DNA from: Brevibacterium sp. 239c
GTDB lineage: Bacteria; Actinomycetota; Actinomycetes; Actinomycetales; Brevibacteriaceae
NCBI RefSeq assembly: GCF_900169365.1
Contig: NZ_FXZH01000014.1
Coordinates: forward strand, 1-64,000
DNA: 64,000 bases
Direction: 5' to 3'
The translations under genes and the position numbers were made by a program. Under the pieces are notes generated by a model. That model did no database searches. It was not told the origin of the DNA and saw nothing but the letters and a program-made list of their open reading frames with translations. Below, one piece after another: positions 18,693-27,519 of the stretch (its first letter is position 1; each line of letters opens with the position of its first letter).

Positions 18693-19634
18693 ATGGCCGA
18701 AAAGTTCCCCACTCACGCCGAACCGTTGACTGAAGCGGACGGCTCATCCGGCCAGGAACACGCGTTGAGGGACCGAGTCAGACTTCGGGCGAGGACACCG
18801 GAGCGGGGCAAGAAGGGAATCCTCACCAACACGATTCGGCACGTGATCAGTGATCAGGGACTGGATCTGGCGGCAGGTTTGGCGTTCTACGCGCTGCTGT
18901 CGATGGCACCGGCAACTCTGGCTCTCGTGTCGATGCTCGGCGTCGTCGGGGAAGCGAAGTCCACCACCGAGGCGGTGCTGGGTCTGGCCTCTGATCTTTC
19001 GGCCGAGGCCGCCGAGGCGATCCGCCCGATCGTCACCGAGCTGGTGTCGACGCCTGCCGCCGGCCTCACCCTCATCGTCAGCGTCGCCGTTGCGATCTGG
19101 TCCTCGTCGAAATACGTGAGTGCCTTCGGCCGTGCGGCGAACAAGGCCTATGCGGTGGAGGAGACTCGACCGCTGTGGAAGCTCAAACCGACGATGCTGC
19201 TCATCACCGTGGTGCTGTTGCTGCTCATGGCCGGACTGGGACTGCTGCTCGTGGTCTCGGGGCCCATCGCGGAATCTATCGGCAAGCTTGTCGGGTTGGG
19301 CCCGGCGGCCGTGATGATCTGGAGCATCGCCAGGTGGCCGGTGGTGATCTTCTTCGTCATGCTGCTGATCGCGCTCCTCTACTACGCGACTCCGAACGTG
19401 AACAAATCGAAGTTCCGCTGGTCGAGCATCGGAGCATTCGTCGCGCTGATGGCCCTGATTGTCGTCTCACTGGGATTTGTCCTCTATATCAACAACTTCA
19501 ACAACTTCAACGTCACCTACGGTGCCATCGGCGGTGTGATCGTCGGGTTCGCCTGGCTGTGGATGGTGAACCTGGCTCTGATCTTCGGCGCGGAACTCGA
19601 CGCTGAGATCGAAAGGTCCAACGCTTCGGTCTGA
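18693..19634 (+). CDS. YihY/BrkB-family inner-membrane protein
   Basis: 313 residues with about six membrane helices and the family landmarks: GLDLAAGLAFYALLSMAPATLALVS, WSSSKYVSAFGRAANKAYAVEETRP, PNVNKSKFRWSSIGAFVA, and FNVTYGAIGGVIVGFAWLWMVNLALIFGAELDAE near the end. The family was once called ribonuclease BN, but it is now regarded as a membrane protein of uncertain function. CAGGAGA six bases before ATG 18693 sets the start. It is divergent from the potassium system. Confidence 0.85.
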   Translation: MAEKFPTHAEPLTEADGSSGQEHALRDRVRLRARTPERGKKGILTNTIRHVISDQGLDLAAGLAFYALLSMAPATLALVSMLGVVGEAKSTTEAVLGLASDLSAEAAEAIRPIVTELVSTPAAGLTLIVSVAVAIWSSSKYVSAFGRAANKAYAVEETRPLWKLKPTMLLITVVLLLLMAGLGLLLVVSGPIAESIGKLVGLGPAAVMIWSIARWPVVIFFVMLLIALLYYATPNVNKSKFRWSSIGAFVALMALIVVSLGFVLYINNFNNFNVTYGAIGGVIVGFAWLWMVNLALIFGAELDAEIERSNASV

Positions 19635-19701
19635 GTCATCAGGCTTCCGACTGAGACGCCAAGACTTCGGCCTGGGCCACCCTATATCGTATGGTCACAT
19701 C

Positions 19702-20907
19702 ATGAGTTCCGACCGGTCTGACGCTTCGACTTTCACCCCAGCACTGCTGGGCCTTGTGTGGACCGCGATGTTCGGGTTTTCGGCGTTCTTCTTCAGCTAT
19801 TCGACGATGGTCTCGATCGCTGCCGTCAAGGGACTCTCGACTGTCACCGGTGGTTCGGTCCTGACGACGATGATGATCGGCGTCATCGTCGCGCAGCCCT
19901 TCGCGCCCTGGGTGGGCAGAGTGCTCGGACTCAAGGGTGCACTGTTCTTCGCTCTCGGTCTGCAGCTGCTGGGACAGATCCTGGGTCTGACCGTGCCGGC
20001 ACCGCTGCTCGGGTTGGTGCTGGCCGGATTGTGCGGGGGAGTGGGGTTCGGCCTCTTCGTCGTCCTGGCCAATGCCGCTGTACCGTCGACGACGTCCCCC
20101 GGCCGTATCGGCAAGGCGCTTGGCATCTTCGGCGGGATCACCTCATTGGCCTCTGCCGTCGGGGCACCGCTCGGACTGTGGCTGGTCGGTACGGTTCCCG
20201 TGTGGACCTTCAGGATGATCGTGTGCTTTTCGCTGCTCCTCGCGGTGCCGACCGTCGTGAAATTCCTTCCTGGCCGAGAACGTTCAACCGCGAATGCTTC
20301 GACGAGCGACTCCGAGGTCACGGTACGCAGCGGAGCGCGGGGAGGCACGTCCCGACGCTCGACTGGGCGCAGCCTCGGTGAGGCTCTGTCCTTGGTCATC
20401 ATGCTCTCCCCCTTCCTCGTCGGCATGGTCGTCTTCGGCCTGATTGTCGGGTTCGGTCCGGGTGAGGACGTCGCCGGAGCTGCACTGTACATCGGCGCGA
20501 TGCAGGTGTCGGCTGTGATCGGCCGGTTCGCAGCCGGTGCCATCGCTGACCGTTTCTCCCCGTTCGCCCTCAATCTCTTAGGTCTCGGCCTTGCCGTCAT
20601 CGGACTGGTCGTCACAGTCTTCGTGTCCGGTGCGATGCTCTTCCTCGCCATGATGATCATCGGCTTGGGGTTGGGCACACTGCAGTCGGCGAGTCTCGTG
20701 ATGGCATTCTCCAATGTCAGCACGCCGGCGAAGGCGAGCGTTGCGTGGAACATGAACTTCGATATCGGATTGGCTATCGCCGGAGTTCTCGGCGGGCTTG
20801 GTTTCACTTATCTCGGCGACTCTGCGACGTTCCTCGTCTGCGCCCTGTTGTTGCTTCTTACCGGCGTCGTGTCCTCGATTGTGCGAGCCCTACGTCGCTC
20901 GTGCTAG
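19702..20907 (+). CDS. MFS transporter
   Basis: 401 residues and about 12 membrane helices. The central loop between the halves (GRERSTANASTSDSEVTVRSG) is hydrophilic. The N-half contains GRVLGLKGALFFALG and a long Gly-rich helix LAGLCGGVGFGLFVVLANAA; the C-half contains GRFAAGAIADRFSPFALN, an MFS motif-A-like loop. Substrate and direction are unknown. It starts 67 bases after the YihY gene and may be in the same transcript. The following 237 bases (20908-21144) hold no supported gene. Confidence 0.82.
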   Translation: MSSDRSDASTFTPALLGLVWTAMFGFSAFFFSYSTMVSIAAVKGLSTVTGGSVLTTMMIGVIVAQPFAPWVGRVLGLKGALFFALGLQLLGQILGLTVPAPLLGLVLAGLCGGVGFGLFVVLANAAVPSTTSPGRIGKALGIFGGITSLASAVGAPLGLWLVGTVPVWTFRMIVCFSLLLAVPTVVKFLPGRERSTANASTSDSEVTVRSGARGGTSRRSTGRSLGEALSLVIMLSPFLVGMVVFGLIVGFGPGEDVAGAALYIGAMQVSAVIGRFAAGAIADRFSPFALNLLGLGLAVIGLVVTVFVSGAMLFLAMMIIGLGLGTLQSASLVMAFSNVSTPAKASVAWNMNFDIGLAIAGVLGGLGFTYLGDSATFLVCALLLLLTGVVSSIVRALRRSC

Positions 20908-21144
20908 GTATCTGCGCCACTCCTTCCAGACGCCGATGTCGTTCAGGATCCTCGCGCAGCCCGTCGATGACAGTGCGCGAATCGTGGTGACGGTGACTGA
21001 AGAGTCGCGGAAGACAACAGTCGGCGGAGCCGAGGGCGCTTTCGGCAGCTGCATGGGTTGGACCGCATTGCTCGCGGCCATGAAGGTCCGGGAAGAATAG
21101 GGCATCGACCTGCGCGAGGGCTTCTGCAATTGGTCTGCCCAAGG

Positions 21145-21666
21145 CTATTCGGGACCTATGGTCTTGTACAGCTGGGACTTGGTGTTGCTTGGCCTTGCTC
21201 GACGTCGAGCCCGCAGATCCCAGAGGAGAAGCGCCGAGGTGGATGCCAGGAAGACCAACTGCAGCACGGTCCTGGGAAGCAGGGTGTCATCCCAGGCCAG
21301 ATCTGTTCCAGTGGCGCCAGATCCGGACAATGCCTTGTAGATGTTGGCTGGAAACATCGCGATGAGCATCAGCGAGAGCCCAGCCGCAGCCCATGCGCGA
21401 GTCGGCGCCCAGAGCAGTCCGAGTGCTCCGGCGAGCTCGAGGACTCCCGTGATTGTGACAAGGAGTTCTGGGGCAGGCAAGGCCGGGGGAACCATGGAGA
21501 TGAGCTCGGCACGCATGCCGATGAAATGCGAAGATCCGGTGACGATGAACATGAGGGCGACGCCTGCGCGGACAGCGATCTTCCGGGGCCGCCACGAAGG
21601 TTTGAGCGTACGGCCAGCGAGGTGAACGACGATCGCGGTCATCAGGAGGAATGCCAGGGGTGTCAT
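21145..21666 (-). CDS. DoxX-family membrane protein
   Basis: 173 residues with four or five membrane helices and the DoxX pattern: GVALMFIVTGSSHFIGM, then VTITGVLELAGALGLLW, then AAGLSLMLIAMFPANIYKAL. DoxX-like proteins take part in redox or thiol stress complexes in actinobacteria, but many are uncharacterised. The start is ATG 21666, with AAGGA upstream; the longer frame would run through the operator. It is divergent from a TetR gene and most likely its main target. Confidence 0.8.
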   Translation of the reverse strand: MTPLAFLLMTAIVVHLAGRTLKPSWRPRKIAVRAGVALMFIVTGSSHFIGMRAELISMVPPALPAPELLVTITGVLELAGALGLLWAPTRAWAAAGLSLMLIAMFPANIYKALSGSGATGTDLAWDDTLLPRTVLQLVFLASTSALLLWDLRARRRARPSNTKSQLYKTIGPE

Positions 21667-21703
21667 GGGTGGTGTCCTTGAGGCGGTTTGGATGAACTTT
21701 ACG

Positions 21704-21738
21704 TTGACAAGATTCTCATGGTGATCTGATCTTGTCAA
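21704..21738. promoter_or_regulatory. Palindromic operator between DoxX and TetR genes
   Basis: TTGACAAGAT and its exact inverse ATCTTGTCAA are separated by 15 bases. The outer six bases of each arm are also perfect -35 boxes (TTGACA) pointing inwards, one for each divergent gene. A TetR dimer on this site would cover both promoters. A further AAAAGATTCTTG follows at 21741. Confidence 0.8.
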
Positions 21739-21767
21739 TGAAAAGATTCTTGGGTTAGGATTGGGCT

Positions 21768-22328
21768 ATGGCTTATCACCATGGAGACCTGCGTCGAACT
21801 ATGCTCTCAGCAACCGCCTCGGCGATCGATGAAGAAGGCGTTGCGAAGCTGAGCCTGCGTGCTCTGGCCAAGCGGGCAGGGGTCTCCAATGCGGCACCGA
21901 CGCATCACTTTGGGGATAAGGCGGGGCTGCTCACGGCTCTGGCCGTCGAAGGATATGACCTCATGGCCGACGCGATGTCGGAAGCAGGGCAGCGCCTGAG
22001 CCTCGTTGAGATGGGAGTCGCCTACGTGACTTCTGCGCTCAATAATCCGGCGCACTTCTCCGTTATGTTCCAACCGCACATGCTCCGCGCGGACGACGCC
22101 GAACTCAACCGTGCGCAAGTCAGGTTGCGGACCGCACTCACCGAGGGCGTTGCTCAGTCGGTCGAAGATGCCGGAGGCGAGTCGAACACGGATGCACGGC
22201 TTGCCGCATGGTCGCTCGTCCACGGATACGCGACGCTTGTCCTCAGCGGAGCCATCAATGAGCCGGATCCGGTTGCGCACGCTCGGATCGTTGCGAGTCA
22301 CTTCGCTTCAATTGCCGGAAGCTCGTGA
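21768..22328 (+). CDS. TetR/AcrR-family transcriptional regulator
   Basis: 186 residues. The N-terminal HTH is clear: MAYHHGDLRRTMLSAT followed by LSLRALAKRAGVSNAAPTHHFGDKAGLL. The C-terminal ligand domain resembles the WHG-type TetR domains found next to small-molecule stress genes (HFSVMFQPHMLR). It probably represses itself and the divergent DoxX gene through the palindrome at 21704-21738. AGGA lies eight bases before the ATG. The MFS exporter behind it points the other way. Confidence 0.87.
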   Translation: MAYHHGDLRRTMLSATASAIDEEGVAKLSLRALAKRAGVSNAAPTHHFGDKAGLLTALAVEGYDLMADAMSEAGQRLSLVEMGVAYVTSALNNPAHFSVMFQPHMLRADDAELNRAQVRLRTALTEGVAQSVEDAGGESNTDARLAAWSLVHGYATLVLSGAINEPDPVAHARIVASHFASIAGSS

Positions 22329-22422
22329 TTCGCTGGCGAAGAAATAGGAGGAATCGTCTTCGACTGCTCGGTCCGGCCAGAGGCCCCAGATGAGAGACGA
22401 TTTCGACCGGACGCAGGCCGAG

Positions 22423-23850
22423 TCAGCCGGGGGTGTTCTGGCCGTGCGAGTTCTTGATGAAGAAGGATCCGATGACACCGAAGATGCCGATGACTGCGGC
22501 AACGAAGAAGGCAACATTGGCTCCGTGGACGAGGCCGGCGACTCCGTAGACTTCGGGGTCACGTGTTGTGGAGACCATGATGGTGACCAGCACCGCGGTG
22601 CCCACCGAGGCGGCGATCTGACGGAACGTGTTGTTGAGCGCCGTGCCGTGGGGGATGAGGCGCTGCGGCAGCTGGTTGAGCGCTGCCGTCGTCACCGGCA
22701 TCATCACCATGGCCACGCCGAACATGCGGATCGTATTGATGATCGCAAGGTAGAGGAACGTGGTGTCGGACTTCAGCCCGGCGAACAGGAATGTGGTGAC
22801 CGTGAGCAGGGTGAACCCGGCAACGGCCAACCACTTGGCGCCGATGGCGTCGAAGATGCGTCCGGTGACAGGCGACATCAGCCCCATGACTGCTGCACCG
22901 GGCAGAAGCACCAGGCCGGACTCCATGGCTGTGAAGTCGTTCATATTCTGCATGTACAACGGCAGAACCATCATGCCGCCGATCATGACGATGAAGACGC
23001 ACATGCCCAGGGCGGTGTTGAGCGTGAACATGCGGTAGCGGAGCACCCGGAACTCGAGCATCGGCTGATCCAGCTTGAGCTGGCGCGGAACGAAGATGGC
23101 CAGCGAGACCACTCCGATGACCAGAGGGATGAGGACCTCGAGGCTCAGCCAGCCTGCATCGCCGGCGGTTCCGAAGCCGAAGAGCAGGCCGCCGAAGCCG
23201 AATGTCGAGAGGATGATCGAGGTGACGTCGATCCGGGGGAAGGTGCGTTCGGTGACGTTCTTGAGGATGAAGTAGGCCACGATGATGTCGATGATCGCGA
23301 TCGGCAGCATCATGTAGAAGAGAACTTCCCAGGGCAGGTGATCAACGATCCAGCCCGAGAGGCTGGGCCCGATCGCCGGGGCGAAGGCGATGACGAGGCC
23401 GAACGTGCCCATCGCTGTACCCCGCTTCTCCACCGGGAAGATCGCGAAGAGAATAGTCTGCATCAGTGGCATGATGATGCCGCCGCTTGAGGCCTGAATG
23501 ACACGGCCGAGGAGGAGGACGGGATAGGTCGGCGCCAACGCGCAGACGAGTGTGCCGATGATGAACAGCAGCATCGCGGTGAGGAAGAGTCCGCGGGTGG
23601 TGAATTTCTGGATCAGGAAGGCCGTGATCGGAATCATGATGCCGTTGACCAGCATGAAGCTCGTCGTCACCCACTGCGCGGCGCTGGCAGTGATGTTGAA
23701 GGACTGCATGAATGCGGGCAGTGCAGTATTGAGCAGAGTCTGGTTGAGGATGATGACGAATGCACCGGAGACGAGGACTGCAAGGACCACATTCCGATTG
23801 ATCGGCTTACCATCAGCCGTCGCGCCCTGGCTCTTGTCCGCATCTGTCAC
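22423..23850 (-). CDS. DHA2-family (EmrB/QacA-type) multidrug MFS exporter
   Basis: 475 residues with 14 predicted helices, the DHA2 size class. The first helix ends in the typical ILNQTLLNTALPAFMQSFN, and QWVTTSFMLVNGIMIPITAFL follows. Motif C-like GPSLSGWIVDHLPWEVLFY confirms a drug:proton antiporter fold. The start is the GTG at 23850 (VTDADKS), preceded by GAGGG at the right distance; a longer in-frame extension has unlikely composition. It is probably a drug or toxic-metabolite exporter; the substrate is unknown. The tail-to-tail TetR gene may or may not control it. Confidence 0.87.
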   Translation of the reverse strand: MTDADKSQGATADGKPINRNVVLAVLVSGAFVIILNQTLLNTALPAFMQSFNITASAAQWVTTSFMLVNGIMIPITAFLIQKFTTRGLFLTAMLLFIIGTLVCALAPTYPVLLLGRVIQASSGGIIMPLMQTILFAIFPVEKRGTAMGTFGLVIAFAPAIGPSLSGWIVDHLPWEVLFYMMLPIAIIDIIVAYFILKNVTERTFPRIDVTSIILSTFGFGGLLFGFGTAGDAGWLSLEVLIPLVIGVVSLAIFVPRQLKLDQPMLEFRVLRYRMFTLNTALGMCVFIVMIGGMMVLPLYMQNMNDFTAMESGLVLLPGAAVMGLMSPVTGRIFDAIGAKWLAVAGFTLLTVTTFLFAGLKSDTTFLYLAIINTIRMFGVAMVMMPVTTAALNQLPQRLIPHGTALNNTFRQIAASVGTAVLVTIMVSTTRDPEVYGVAGLVHGANVAFFVAAVIGIFGVIGSFFIKNSHGQNTPG

Positions 23851-24047
23851 TGAAATTCCCTCTTTCTCTTCAACATCTGACCTCGCCGGTATGGTCGGCG
23901 GCAGTGCGAATCCGTCTGTTCGCACTGGGCCGGGGCTTCACCGCGCCGTGCGAGTCTACTCCCCGTGGGAGCCGACCCTAGGGACAGGGTATCGGCAGAG
24001 GTCAATACAGAGATGTCATGGAGATGTCTCGCAGGCGATCGGCTGCC

Positions 24048-24413
24048 TCAGTCGACAGGCGAGACGCGGACGAGGTTGCTGTCGGGATCGGCAATGACGA
24101 AGGTACGTCCGAACACCTCGTCGTAGGGTTCGTCGATGACGGTGACGCCCTTGCCCATCCACTCCTCGAAGAGGCTGTCCACTGCCGAGGCTGTGCCGGG
24201 GATCATCAGTCCCACCTCCGAGGTGCGGGGCGGGTTGTGAGCCAGCGACTGCGCGCCACCGCTCCAGAGAGCGAAGAGAACTCCAGGAGCCACAGTGAAT
24301 GGCACATAGCGCGGGGTGAGCATATCTGGTTCCATCTCGAAGAGATCGCTGTAGAACTTCGTCGCGCGTTCGACATCGGTGACGTAGATGAGGAACAGGT
24401 TGGGGGTCGTCAT
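24048..24413 (-). CDS. VOC-family (glyoxalase/bleomycin-resistance fold) protein
   Basis: 121 residues with two beta-alpha-beta-beta-beta modules: LFLIYVTDVERATKFYSDLF at the start and GVTVIDEPYDEVFGRTFVIADPDSNLVRVSPVD at the end. The second module resembles the PhnB/phenazine-resistance branch. Metal ligands are not all obvious, so it may bind rather than turn over a ligand. It lies downstream of no gene in its direction except the exporter, from which it is separated by a 197-base spacer. Confidence 0.78.
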   Translation of the reverse strand: MTTPNLFLIYVTDVERATKFYSDLFEMEPDMLTPRYVPFTVAPGVLFALWSGGAQSLAHNPPRTSEVGLMIPGTASAVDSLFEEWMGKGVTVIDEPYDEVFGRTFVIADPDSNLVRVSPVD

Positions 24414-24566
24414 GGGATGGCTCCTTCAGCGCAGCAGGACTGTGTGACTTCTTCATCCTGTCACCAGCAGGTGACATGGCATTCGGCAGCTGGCGCACCG
24501 GTTGGCCACGACGGTGGCCGCAATGCACCGACCGAAAGAGCAGGGTAGGTTAAGGGTGACGAAAGG

Positions 24567-25064
24567 GTGAGGGGAATGATCTTCGGGAGCTGGGGCACAC
24601 TCGGCCGCTTCGTGCTGCTGACTACGGGGATCGGTGCTGTAGCCGCTCTGGGGCTGTATCTGTTCAACGCGCCTCCTTCCAGCTTCTTCGAACTGTTAGA
24701 AGGGCTCGCCTATATATTCTTCTTCCTGGTGCCAGGCGCCGCACTGGGGCTGGTTATCGGGGTGCCGGCCTACGGTGCGCTTCGTCTCTGCCTTCGTGCG
24801 TTGCCAGGTCGGAAATCTGTGCTCGTCTTCTTCTTCGTCCTCGGCGTCATTTCGGCGCTGATCGGGTTCGCAGTGGTTCTTCTTCTGACCGGCGGTCCCT
24901 CGACATATACCTTTGAGTCGCAGGGAGACGTCGTACGGACACTCGGGTGGCCAGCCTTGACGGCGGGAGTCCTCACCGCTGCCGCGTCATTCCTCGTTGT
25001 CGAACCTCGTGAGGAAAGTGCAGAGGCGACTCCGCTGAGCAGCAACGGCAAGGGCCATCAGTAA
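24567..25064 (+). CDS. Hypothetical four-helix membrane protein
   Basis: 165 residues with four membrane helices (residues about 14-32, 43-68, 86-108, 128-148) and a charged C-terminal tail (VVEPREESAEATPLSS). No family is recognised. The frame starts with GTG 24567 behind GAAAGG. ATG 24576 is the alternative, but the AGGGG in front of it is too close. It ends 24 bases before the convergent aldo/keto reductase gene. Confidence 0.65.
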   Translation: MRGMIFGSWGTLGRFVLLTTGIGAVAALGLYLFNAPPSSFFELLEGLAYIFFFLVPGAALGLVIGVPAYGALRLCLRALPGRKSVLVFFFVLGVISALIGFAVVLLLTGGPSTYTFESQGDVVRTLGWPALTAGVLTAAASFLVVEPREESAEATPLSSNGKGHQ

Positions 25065-25088
25065 TTAGAAGCTGAAGCGACTTCTCGC

Positions 25089-26096
25089 TCACACAATCCG
25101 GGTCGGCGGCGACTTCGTCTTCGATGGGTCCGTGACAGGCAGATCACCGAGGGCATCATCGATGCGTGTGAGCACCTCGGCGTCGAGCTTCACACCGGCA
25201 GCTGCAACATTCGACTCCACCTGCTCGGGACGGGATGCGCCGACGAGCGCCGTCGCAACATTGTCGTTGGCAAGCACCCACGCGATGGCGAGCTGGGCCA
25301 TCGTCAGCCCCAGATCAGATGCGATCGGCTCTAGCTTGGCGACGGCGTTGAGAGTGTCATCGTCGAGGTAGCGGCCGGTGATCATGTCCTTGCCGCCCTT
25401 CTCATCGGTGGCACGCGAGCCCGCAGGGGCGGGCTGGCCCGGCTTGTACTTGCCGGTGAGCACACCCTGGGCGATCGGTGACCACACGACCTGCGAGATT
25501 CCGAGCTCCTTGGAGGTCGGGACGACCTCGGACTCGATGACGCGCCAGAGCATGTTGTACTGCGGCTGGTTCGATACCAGCTGGATGCCGAGGTCGCGGG
25601 CCAGATAGTGCGCGGCACGCAGCTGATCGGCGTTCCACTCGCTCACCCCGATATAGAGGGCTTTGCCGGCGCGGACCAGATCCGCGAACGCCTGCATGGT
25701 CTCTTCCAGCGGCGTCTCATAGTCGTAGCGGTGGGCCTGGTAGAGGTCGACGTAGTCGGTGCCCAGGCGAGACAGAGAGCCGTTGATGGACTCCATGATG
25801 TGCTTGCGGGAGAGCCCGGTGTCGTTGTGGCCCTTGGGCCCGGTCGGGAAGTACACCTTGGTGAAGATCTCCAGGGACTCGCGACGCTGTCCCTTGAGCG
25901 CATCGCCGAGGACCTGCTCGGCGACGGTGTTCGCGTACACGTCGGCGGTGTCGAAGGTCGAGATGCCTGCATCGAGGGCGGCATGCACACACTTCGTCGC
26001 GGTGTCGTTCTCCACCTGGGATCCGTGCGTGAGCCAGTTTCCGTAGGTGATCTCCGAGATTTTCAGTCCACTGTTTCCGAGGTATCTGTGCTCCAT
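25089..26096 (-). CDS. Aldo/keto reductase
   Basis: 335 residues of the AKR7/voltage-gated-channel-beta-like type. The catalytic tetrad can be read: Asp in STFDTADVYAN, Tyr in the same stretch, Lys in FTKVYFP, and His in LYQAHRYD. NADPH binding is supported by VWSPIAQGVLTGKY and ALVGASRPEQVESNV. It reduces aldehydes or ketones in the cytoplasm; the physiological substrate is unknown. Start ATG 26096 (MEHRYLG) is typical of the family. Confidence 0.88.
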   Translation of the reverse strand: MEHRYLGNSGLKISEITYGNWLTHGSQVENDTATKCVHAALDAGISTFDTADVYANTVAEQVLGDALKGQRRESLEIFTKVYFPTGPKGHNDTGLSRKHIMESINGSLSRLGTDYVDLYQAHRYDYETPLEETMQAFADLVRAGKALYIGVSEWNADQLRAAHYLARDLGIQLVSNQPQYNMLWRVIESEVVPTSKELGISQVVWSPIAQGVLTGKYKPGQPAPAGSRATDEKGGKDMITGRYLDDDTLNAVAKLEPIASDLGLTMAQLAIAWVLANDNVATALVGASRPEQVESNVAAAGVKLDAEVLTRIDDALGDLPVTDPSKTKSPPTRIV

Positions 26097-26164
26097 GGCC
26101 CCAGCCTACTGCTGTATGGACGAGAGCGGCAGTGCCAACTTCGCTGCGCTGCAACATTCGACTT

Positions 26165-26704
26165 TCATGAACCGGTGTCGAGCGACAGGTCCCTTGGCTC
26201 GAGTTCGACGCTCAAACCAGTGATCCGGTCGTATGGAGCACGGCCGCCAGAGACAAATAGTGAGGCGACATAGATGATCGGAATGACATAGGCCACGGCA
26301 ATCAGAATCCAGACACCTATAGGCGTGCCCGTCGAGTCTTGACTGCTGGCCACGATCGCGTAGACACCTGCATGCCCGAGAATCCAAGGCAATCCGATTT
26401 TGAGCAGGTTCCTCACCAGAGTGATTCGGAAGCGGCTTTGCTGGGATCCGGCAGACACCCGGAGCCTCAGCGCCCGCTTGCCAGGAGTGGCCGAAACGCG
26501 ACGCGACTCACACCAGGCGGCAACGACGACGACTGGCGCCACCATCACAAGTGCGCCGATCAGATTCGCCATCAGCATGCCATTCGGCTGGATGGTGCCA
26601 TTGAGATAGAGAGGGATGCCGATAGCAGCGGTGACAGCAATCCAGGGGAGGATGCAGGCCCAGTCGATCAGCCATGCCATGATCCGCCGCCATCCGAGAT
26701 ACAT
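26165..26704 (-). CDS. RDD-family membrane protein
   Basis: 179 residues with three or four helices. The family's defining first helix carries Arg and Asp residues (GWRRIMAWLIDWACILPWIAV), and the loop SATPGKRALRLRV is the usual G-K-x-x-x motif region, followed by RITLVRNLLKIGLPWILG. RDD proteins are small membrane proteins, some linked to Na+/H+ exchange or stress. The specific role is unknown. It ends with a charged tail and stands alone between the reductase and the GntR gene. Confidence 0.78.
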   Translation of the reverse strand: MYLGWRRIMAWLIDWACILPWIAVTAAIGIPLYLNGTIQPNGMLMANLIGALVMVAPVVVVAAWCESRRVSATPGKRALRLRVSAGSQQSRFRITLVRNLLKIGLPWILGHAGVYAIVASSQDSTGTPIGVWILIAVAYVIPIIYVASLFVSGGRAPYDRITGLSVELEPRDLSLDTGS

Positions 26705-26765
26705 GACTCAACAGTACAGATCCACTCTCGAATTCAGAGCTGATCCTGAATCGACTGTAGGCAGT

Positions 26766-27458
26766 TCACCCCCGCCGAAGCATCGTCGAATCGAAGGCGG
26801 AGGATGACCTTGCCGAGGTGGCCGTGGGCGGAGCGTTCTCCGCGAGGTGGCCTCGCAGGATGTTCGCGAATCCGGTGGAGTCACCCGTGCGCAGGTGCTC
26901 GACCAGGGAGACGTGCTCGGCGATGATCGCTTCGCAGCGGTCGAGGAGTCGGTCACCGGAGGCGAAGAGGATGAAGCGGTGCCGGTCGGAGAGCTGGGAA
27001 TACAGTTCCAGCATCACTGCATTGTCACCGGCCTCGACGAAACCACGATGGAACTCAAGCGTCAGGTCGATGAAGGCGGTGACGTCGCCGGCATCGAAGG
27101 CATCACGTTGAGCCTGGATCGAGGTTTCGAGGGCCTCGGCGAGTTTCTGTCGCAGTGCATTCGGAGCCCGGTCGACGGCCGTCGTCTCGAGCACGAAGCG
27201 GGCATCGGCGAGTTCGGCGACGGTGCGCTCATCGACTCCCTGGACGATGGCTCCGCGCTTGGGGTAGATGATGATCCATCCCTCGTCCTGGAGGCGAGCA
27301 AGAGCCACCCGCACCGGTGTGCGGCTGACCTCGAGGTCGGAAGCCAGACCGGTCTCGCCCAGCATGGTCCCCGGCTGATGGGTCCCGTTGAGGATCTGAG
27401 CGCGAATGAGCTGATAAGCGCGCTCGGCTGCGCTCGGGGTCTCGCCGCTGCTGGTCAT
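26766..27458 (-). CDS. GntR-family regulator with FCD domain
   Basis: 230 residues: a winged helix (AYQLIRAQILNGTHQPGTMLGETGLASDLEVSRTPVRVALARLQDEG) followed by an all-helical FCD ligand domain with the metal/acid-binding pattern (DLTLEFHRGFVEAGDN, and a second His later in AIIAEHVSLVEHL). FCD regulators usually answer to organic acids or sugar acids. It lies 61 bases behind an MFS gene and probably forms a transcript with it, controlling the promoter at 28856-28882. Confidence 0.87.
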   Translation of the reverse strand: MTSSGETPSAAERAYQLIRAQILNGTHQPGTMLGETGLASDLEVSRTPVRVALARLQDEGWIIIYPKRGAIVQGVDERTVAELADARFVLETTAVDRAPNALRQKLAEALETSIQAQRDAFDAGDVTAFIDLTLEFHRGFVEAGDNAVMLELYSQLSDRHRFILFASGDRLLDRCEAIIAEHVSLVEHLRTGDSTGFANILRGHLAENAPPTATSARSSSAFDSTMLRRG

Positions 27459-27519
27459 GACCGCAATCTTCTCATTGGCCGGATCAGATTCCCTCCACGT
27501 TTCGTGTCCGTCTTCTCCC

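Noticed and set aside
20908-21144. Open frames between the MFS and DoxX genes
   Set aside because: Neither strand gives a recognisable or well-initiated protein; the longest frames extend into neighbouring genes in the wrong phase.
22390-23490. Plus-strand open frame of 366 codons, rich in Asp, Glu and His
   Set aside because: It is the exact antisense of the DHA2 exporter; its composition is what reversed membrane-protein codons give, and it has no ribosome site.
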